Positions 57,823-64,000 of a stretch of DNA of 64,000 bases are shown here, in pieces. Numbering within the stretch: the first letter of the stretch is position 1; the number at the start of each line of letters is the position of its first letter. The translations under genes and the position numbers were made by a program. The notes beneath the pieces were generated by a model. That model ran no database searches. It was not told the origin of the DNA and saw nothing but the letters and a program-made list of their open reading frames with translations. Origin of the DNA: Aplectana chamaeleonis (taxonomy: Eukaryota > Nematoda > Chromadorea > Rhabditida > Cosmocercidae); contig JAPDOI010001215.1 in assembly GCA_029168955.1 (NCBI GenBank), forward strand, positions 124,001 through 188,000, written 5' to 3'.

Positions 57823-59478
57823 AGTGAGCGCGGTGAACGAGTTGTCCGTCAGACGACCAGCTTGCCTGAAAACCCACTATTTCTGAGACTAGACTCGAGC
57901 GAGGCCCCCGTTTTCGAAAAGATGTGGCTAATCGAAATGTACATTTGCGCATTCTGACGGATTTAGGTCCATACGAGTGACGAGAATATGGGTTATACTC
58001 TCCGCAGCCACCGTGACGATTAGCTTCGAGTTTCCGTTATCGCCCCTCACTTCTTCCAACTGAGACTTGAGACTACGTGAAGGAACAATGCCAAAGGGTC
58101 CGACCCGACAGAAATCTGGGGATGGAGCCCGTTTGAGCTGGGGTCGGACCCTGCAAATGTCTGAGAAGAAGTTATGAGTATTTTTCAAGCTTCGCATTTT
58201 TTGGGAGTTTTAAAAAATTTCTTCGGATTCTGCTCAAAACTTGTATGTAGAGGTAATCTAGGGTGCCGAACACGAATCTGGAGTCCGTTTGTCGAGATTC
58301 TAAGGTTTACTGTAGGTTACGGTAGGTGCCATGTTATTTAGGGGGCAACACCTACCTAACAATTTCGAAAATCGACAAACGGACGTCAAATTCGTATTCT
58401 CCTCCCCGAATAACCCCGTATAAAAATTTTGAGTCCAATCGAGACTTTAACCAAACTACCGTATACCCACCGTAGTCTACCGAGATCTGCCAAAAATCGA
58501 TAAACGGACTCCAGATTCGTGTTTAGCACTCCAAATAACCCATAGAGAAACATTTAAAGCCATTTCTAATGTAGGGTTCCGGAAGCTCTGAACGAATCAA
58601 GTCGAATACTTCAAAAAGTCGGCTAGTAGAACCCAGATTCGTGATCAGCGCCCCAAATAATCCCCCTGGAAAAACTTTAAGTCAAATCTGGAACATTTTT
58701 TAACGCTTTGAAAGCCTTGTAATTGGTATAAATGAACGCCCAACCAAAAATCCGTACAAGTCCAAAACACTATCAGTCCGCACAAAGTTTAGAAAATGTG
58801 ACTTTACCCAAACCTTGCTCAGGGGGGGGGGTGGTGGGGCAGTTTTGGGCGCTGAACACGATTTTGAGGTCTGTTTCAGATTTCCCGGAGACTAATGCGA
58901 TTTTTGGAAGGTACACAAAGCACAAAAAACGGCCTTTTTAGGCTTTAACTTCTTGGAAGCTGCAGCCCGGGGCGGTATACTGCGCAGTTCTAGCATTGAG
59001 CCGCGAGAGATACTAACAATACTAGTCGTTTTCGCGGATGCGTTTGACAGTCTAAACACTTCCCTTGTTAGACGAACCCCACTTCCGATTTCGAACTTCG
59101 CACCCTCGTTGGTTGCTCCCAGTTATATCGGAATAAATGCTCACTTTCATGCTTGAATCTTGGGTGGCCCCAACTAGGTTTGAACCCCTTCGTTACAGGT
59201 ACTCTTTAGGCATAGACGACCCACCAAAAAGAATCGGCTTTTCGTGGTGTTTCATATATGTTCTTTGCACAAATTTTACATGTTGTTCTATGCTTCTACA
59301 TGTTTAGAAGCAAAAACGTGACAAAATGATCATGGAGCTGCATGCAAAAACCTTTCTTACCCAAGTGGGTCGTCTATTCCGAGACAGTGCCTCGCTACAA
59401 ACCCACGTAACCGGACAACTCCCATTTCGCAGACACACACACGGACAATATTAGAGTGGGATTTAGAATGGAAGAGTA
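57823..59478. other. Intergenic with degenerate tandem and inverted repeats
   Basis: No gene supported. From about 58370 to 58700 a phrase like GGACTCCAGATTCGTGTTTAG, then CCAAATAA and AAACTTTAAGTCAAA, recurs at roughly 125-bp intervals. An inverted copy lies at about 58268 (GAACACGAATCTGGAGTCC). At 59212-59376 ATAGACGACCCAC and GTGGGTCGTCTAT form the ends of a small inverted-repeat element. A G run lies at about 58826-58834. Confidence 0.45.
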
Positions 59479-59615
59479 AGGGGCTGAGCAGAGTGCCACC
59501 GCGGCGCGGCGCGGCCTGATGATTGAGAGCCGTATTGATAGATCGCCGCGATCTATCAATACGGCTCTCCATCATCAGACCGCGCCGCGCCGCGGTGGCA
59601 CTCTGCTCAGCCCCT
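59479..59615. mobile_element. 137-bp near-perfect palindrome
   Basis: AGGGGCTGAGCAGAGTGCCA through CCGCGGCGCGGCGCGG and ATCTATCAATACGG folds back with only a few mismatches and almost no loop, ending CTCAGCCCCT. It is a palindromic MITE or the product of an inverted duplication. The perfect pairing over most of the length suggests it is recent. Confidence 0.8.
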
Positions 59616-59659
59616 AAGGTTGAATCAATATAGAGCCACGAGCGCGAGTCTTGTCCACG

Positions 59660-60131
59660 TTAAAGACAATGTTCACGATAAATCTTGCTTTCGAGTTTGC
59701 AGTGTGAAGCACTACGCTGGCAGATGCTGGAGGGGATGGAGTCAAGAAAAGCAGCGAAAACGGGCCGGAAATTGATAAAAACGGCCGCGAAGTGAAGATT
59801 TCGTAAGCCCAGTACGCCTACTTAGCCCGCCTCGCCCCCGTTCTGACGACCCTGTGCGCCGCTGACGTTTTGGATGGCAAATTGCCAAGCAGCTCCGCCA
59901 CGTACAGTCTGATCTATTCGCGCACATTCCGCCATTGGCATGCGCTTGCGGAAGCCAGCAAGGCGCGTAAGCTCGTCCGCGCTCTGAACCTATACGTACG
60001 TTAGAAACCGTTGTTTTAGTTTAATCTAGGTGATTTTCTTTGCTGTTTCTTCATTACTCGTTCACTCACGACCAAGTACCCCATTTTTGAGTCGTACCCG
60101 ATTGTAATATTTATCGCAATCACTGCCTTTA
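59660..60131. mobile_element. Family A MITE, copy 6, upstream of the gene
   Basis: TTAAAGACAATGTTCACGA at the left and ATCGCAATCACTGCC plus TTTA at the right, about 472 bp. The right end runs straight into a CAG (CCTTTACAG at 60126-60134) that could act as a splice acceptor. The element therefore lies at, or just before, the 5' part of the proline-rich gene. Confidence 0.75.
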
Positions 60132-60309
60132 CAGGATTTTTTTATCAAAAGTGATGGCACCCTGCCCGCAACGGAACGTGCCCGCATGCAAAACGCTCTT
60201 CGCCGCGCGCGGCGTACCGTGAAACTGCGAGAGGACAGTGCATGAGTACAACGAAAAGTCATAATTACAGCCCACTATGTCACACTAAAATACGACTATT
60301 GTATTGCAG

Positions 60310-61329
60310 AGGCCCGAGGCGCTTATGAAAACTGCTATGCAATTCGATGGAGACTACGAAGTAAGCCACAGATGATTTACAAGATTTTGTGTAATCTGTA
60401 CACAACTATTGATTTTTCAGAACTTGCCAGGAGATCTTCCACTAGCTATACCACCCGATGCACCACCCCCACCACCATGGCAGCGTTTGCCGTCACCACA
60501 TGGGCAAAACGCACAACCACCTCCAGGGCAAGCACCATCGGCAGCACCTCAACCTCCTGGACCGTCGACGCCATCGAAAGCAACTCCTCAAATGAAAACC
60601 ACGCCAGCAAAACCAGGCGCGGTCCTGCCACCAAAGCCGGTTGCGGTGCTGCCACATAAGCCGGGGGCGACGCCGCCTCCAAAGCCGGGAGTGGTTCTCC
60701 CTCCAAAGCCAAGCTCCGTGTTCAAACCCGTGACACCCGTCGCCAAGGCTGCACCAATCCCTGTTATGCCACCAAACCAAGTCAAACCAGTTGCGTGCAC
60801 ATCTCCTTTCAAAACGCCACCTACTCAAGCTGCGCCTCCTTTCAAACCGGCAACAACACCACTTGCACCACCGCCCAAAGTCGCACAATCAGCATTGGCA
60901 CCACCTCTAAAAACGACACCCCCACCACCGAATGCGCAACCGCCTAAACTTGTAGTAAAACCAAATGTACCTCTATTAAAATCAAAGCCAGCTCCAGTTG
61001 TGTCTCCATTCAAACCCAATGCAGCTCCATGTGCGCCTCCGTTTAAGACCCCGCCGACTACGTCACCGGCAGTAGCTACGGCACAGAAAACTCAGACACC
61101 CCAAACGCCTGATAACCAGAAGTCAGTAGTAAATACGGCAAAAATATTCAAAGTGCCAAAGGATCAGGTCAGGCAATTAAGTTGAAGAATTCCGAGGTGG
61201 ACAGACTAAATTTCAGAGTTTTAGAAAGCTGTCGCAAACCCATGGGCTAAGAACTATGACACTCTGCTTCCATTACCGCCTTCGAATGAAGTATTCTCGA
61301 AGCACACTACTGCGACAAAAACGAAGTAA
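60310..61329 (+). CDS. Proline-rich, probably disordered protein (three exons)
   Basis: I do not recognise the family and assign no function. Proposed exons: 60310-60360 (ATG at 60325), 60421-61167 and 61225-61329 (TAA). Intron 1 (60361-60420, 60 bp) has donor GAA/GTAAGC and acceptor TTTTTCAG. Intron 2 (61168-61224, 57 bp) has donor CAG/GTCAGG and acceptor GTTTTAG. Both introns are phase 0. From ATG 60325 the protein is 295 residues. The middle exon has about 75 prolines in 249 residues (my count), with PPKP, PFKTPP and PPPP runs and many PxxP motifs but no globular domain. The last exon gives AVANPWAKNYDTLLPLP. A TTTCAG 8 bp upstream (61211-61216) would give a less protein-like tail. TATTGCAG at 60302-60309 could be a trans-splice site or follow a further upstream exon. 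The start and the 3' end are uncertain. Confidence 0.6.
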
Positions 61330-61479
61330 CAATTATTAACCAAAGAGCGATATGATTTTGAGATTATCGTTTCCAACTAGATATTCTGCTTTGTACTAAA
61401 CGATCCATCTATGACATAAAGGATAGCGGTGTGCGCTTGGGGTTCGTTTGCCTATCAAGGGCAGCTTATATGCTCACAG

Positions 61480-61666
61480 ACATGCTCAGGAATTTCTGAA
61501 TAATGCTTATCAGACACCCACTTGGCGCGACGTGATTACAGACGCCGCACACAATCTCACGCCTAGTGGTATTTTGGCACTGGGCGAGGTGGTAATGCAG
61601 TTTTCGTCGTTGCGAAGGATTTTAGGGTTATTCTTCCCAATCTGGGACGAAGATTTTCCAACATAA
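61480..61666 (+). CDS. Candidate alternative last exon of the proline-rich gene
   Basis: An open frame on the plus strand ends at TAA 61664-61666 and reads protein-like (HAQEFLNNAYQTP, WRDVITDAAHNLTPSG, FFPIWDEDF). If the third exon used the donor GAA/GTAACA at 61326, the intron would end at CTCACAG (61479) and the phase fits. This would replace the short Lys-Stop tail with about 62 residues. I do not recognise the sequence. It could also belong to another gene or be chance. Confidence 0.35.
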
Positions 61667-61814
61667 GATTCGGAAACACTCGAAGTGACGAAAACATTCA
61701 CGTTTATACACTTTTTTCCATTTATGCTATTGTATCATTTTATTTTGCCTCTTTTTTACTAAGCTATAACTTCTAAATGGTGCGTATGACCCATATCAGG
61801 GCTGTGCGTAACTG

Positions 61815-61905
61815 AATTTTGTAATTCCGTAAATCGTAAATCGTAATTTTTGAAATTCCTCGTAATTCGTAAGTCGTAATTCGTAAATCGTAACTGATAA
61901 TGAGT
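61815..61905. repeat. CGTAAATCGTAATT-type short tandem repeat
   Basis: Degenerate repeats of about 7-14 bp (CGTAATTCGTAAGTCG, CGTAAATCGTAA) fill about 90 bp directly left of element C copy 2. Confidence 0.7.
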
Positions 61906-61907
61906 AT

Positions 61908-62534
61908 TAGGCTCCTATCAGACTTCGTCGAAAAACCTGCTGAGTCCCACTGAGTCCGACTGAGTCCGGGGTGGAAAAACCTGCTGAGTCCCACTGAGTC
62001 CGACTGAGTCCGAATGAGTCCGGGGTGGAAAAACCTGCTGAGTCCCACTGAGTCCGGTTGCCCCCAGCGCCAACCAACTCCTCTGCGAAACACGCAATTG
62101 ATAGTGACGATTATCACCTCAGCTGTGAATCGGAACGTGTTTGGTGGTTGATTTTTCTTGTTTTCAACAAGTCTGAATCTGATTTCCGTATCAGCAGCAG
62201 GTGGGGCAGAGCGCAGACGGCGAGAGTCGAGATACGGCGGGACTAGGCAGGTCGCAGTCGGCCGAAAAAAATGCACCCAAATCACGTGAAAAACACCTAT
62301 ATCGACCGGGTGGGGTGAGGATGACTTCGGTGGGACTCAGTCGGACTCAGTCGGTGCATTGGCCCCGCCCCTGTACGCATGAGAAATATCAGTATCGACC
62401 GGGGGGATTGCGGTGGGCATCAGACGGTCGCAGTCGGACTCAGTGGGTTGATTTTTTTGCACCCGTTTTCCACGAATTCGATGCGTATCGACCGGGTGGG
62501 ACTCAGTAGATCCACCGACTATGACGGGGGCCTT
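61908..62534. mobile_element. TIR element C, copy 2, inverted relative to copy 1
   Basis: It starts AGGCTCCTATCAGACTTCG and ends CTATGACGGGGGCCTTAA, the reverse orientation of 55458-55922. It carries a local duplication absent from copy 1: a run of about 44 bp (GGAAAAACCTGCTGAGTCCC onward) appears two to three times near the left end. It lies about 6 kb from copy 1, downstream of the proline-rich gene, so the two copies flank that gene as an inverted pair. Confidence 0.75.
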
Positions 62535-63560
62535 AAGCCCACACATGACCCAAACCTCATTCGATGGGGAAACACCGTAGCATTTCAGTGATGAGGTGTT
62601 TCCATATCGAAGGAGGGTGGAGGTTGGGTTTCAAAGTGACATTTTTAGAGCAGCACTTGAATAAATATTCAGTACACATACGTGGGATAGGAACGACTTT
62701 AATAGGGAAAATGGAAACTCTAAGTTTATTTAAGTACCACCCCTGTGCCAGGTTTCGCCCAACTTTTGAATACGAAAGCATAGGGAGTCATCGCTCTACC
62801 AAACACAGTTCAGTTGATGCCAAGGAGGGCAACACTGTGATTAGAAAAAATTTACGCTTGGATAGTTTTAGCCTTAACCTATCGAGGAAGGATGCTCGAA
62901 TAGGGTGGCCATCCCAAAGGGGATATACATTTACCAAACCACTTTTTCACGCAGAAAACGAGTACGCTCTATATTTGTAAAGCATTGCTCTGAACGGGAT
63001 TATAAGCGTTCCTCCCCATAAGCGTAAGTTTGTTGAGATGGAGACGGCGGTCTGAGTGGTGAAGGTTGTTTAGGATTCTGAAATGCAAAAGGGTGAGGGC
63101 TCCCTCTAAATCTGCGCTTTCAAAAATTAGGTTCTTCATCTTCTTTTCTTTTGCGGTCAGAATTTGCTCCTCATTATTAAAACATTTGAAAACTTCCTTG
63201 AAAAAGTGGGAGACTCTGCAGCCACAAAAATGTTTCAAACCAAATTTTGAAATTACCACCTCTCCTCTCGAAGCCTCTAGAGATAGACGTCAAAGTTTAT
63301 TTTGGGAGTCCCCGTAAAAATCTTCGTCGAATAATGTTTTCAGGTTGGAAAAATAATTTCCCGATTCTCCGGCAGATTTGAATTCTCGAAGTCCCACTTT
63401 TTTGCTTGTATCTTTTTAACCGCTAAAGATGGATGCGTGGGGAAGGTTGTTTTTGAAATCTCCGTAAAATTCTGCAATGAAGTGTATATTGGGTTCCAAC
63501 CTTTATTTGCTCCATGAGCCAGCCAGGCCCTTATAGCCGAGCCGCATATTGACTGTCTAT
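62535..63560. other. Intergenic, two unassigned open frames
   Basis: Plus 62564-62980 (138 codons) and minus 63259-62969 (96 codons) are the longest frames outside repeats here. Neither shows a family I recognise or clear nematode splice signals, so I do not call them genes. Confidence 0.3.
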
Positions 63561-63752
63561 TTATATCGGAATGGAATTGCTGTCCGCAGTTGCAGACAAC
63601 CGCTTTAGAAGTTTACAGAAAGCTAGAAGATAGTGGTGCTGGGACGAATACCAATCATGTCAGGACCTCGCGGTCACAGCATGATTCCGTTTGCAGTAAG
63701 TGTTGCAACAGCGGTTGTATGCAACTGCGGACCGAAAATTTGATCCGATATA
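63561..63752. mobile_element. TIR element (192 bp)
   Basis: TATATCGGAATGG ... GTCCGCAGTTGCAGACAACC on the left is mirrored by GGTTGTATGCAACTGCGGAC ... TGATCCGATATA on the right. It is non-autonomous and shares the GTCCGCA theme with the foldback at 5671-5871. Confidence 0.65.
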
Positions 63753-64000
63753 GACCGCAGCTCCACAAAAGGTCTGCGACTCTGGTGTTCATCATGTGAC
63801 AAGAGCATTCCATGTAAGTAAATAGCTGTGAAGCTACCGACCTGGCTCGGCTTGGGGCAAGGAAAGGTTGGAACCAAATAATAAGTTTGGGTCCGTCAGA
63901 GTGAGAAGGGGAGCGATTGATCATTCCTAAAGCTCGTTATCAACAATTATAGTTCTCCATGACTGACCTACTGCTCACTTTAACCGGCAAGAATACGGGT

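Noticed and set aside
59160..59200. tRNA gene on the minus strand
   Set aside because: A GGTTCAAACC B-box-like string is present, but there is no matching A box or cloverleaf.
60446..60888. Minus-strand ORFs opposite the proline-rich exon
   Set aside because: They are shadows of the CCN-rich exon (Gly/Trp/Arg-rich) with no splice signals of their own.

Overview
This window looks like repeat-rich nuclear DNA of a eukaryote, most probably a nematode. The only gene-like locus (about 60.3-61.7 kb) has introns of 57 and 60 bp, one with a TTTTTCAG acceptor. A decayed CR1/jockey-type LINE and many short inverted-repeat elements fit the same picture. I cannot name the species. I see no bacterial operon, CRISPR array, rRNA or intact tRNA.

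Layout. 1-7.4 kb is intergenic DNA packed with non-autonomous inverted-repeat elements; the main family (A) ends in TTAAAGGCAG and has at least six two-ended copies in the window. 7.36-7.48 kb is an (ATGT)n microsatellite. 7.77-40.19 kb is one tandem array of about 32 kb built on a 42-bp unit, itself two diverged 21-bp halves. Because 42 is a multiple of 3, one plus frame and two minus frames stay open for long stretches, giving ORFs of up to about 1,500 codons that should not be read as genes without other evidence. The array's middle (about 14.6-35.8 kb) is full of 1-3 bp indels, mostly insertions, while both ends are nearly clean. That pattern looks more like unpolished long-read consensus than biology.

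40.2-42.0 kb is unique sequence. 42.0-44.4 kb is a second 42-bp array, diverged from the first but recognisably the same unit, and a short third remnant (44.7-44.9 kb) lies beyond an inverted-repeat element. 44.9-49.4 kb is a nest of foldback and terminal-inverted-repeat elements. 50.75-53.9 kb (minus strand) is a dead LINE whose reverse transcriptase is split by a 603-bp inverted-repeat element. 55.4-57.8 kb is a chain of abutting and nested elements, two of which carry readable target-site duplications (9 bp and 8 bp). 60.3-61.7 kb holds the proline-rich gene. The right end again contains inverted-repeat elements.

The genes do not form a pathway; the window is a record of satellite expansion and transposon nesting. 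The points most worth following are the 21/42-bp satellite family and its probable assembly artefact, the shared TTAA-type ends of several unrelated-looking element families, the dated insertion events, and the small proline-rich gene next to an element end.
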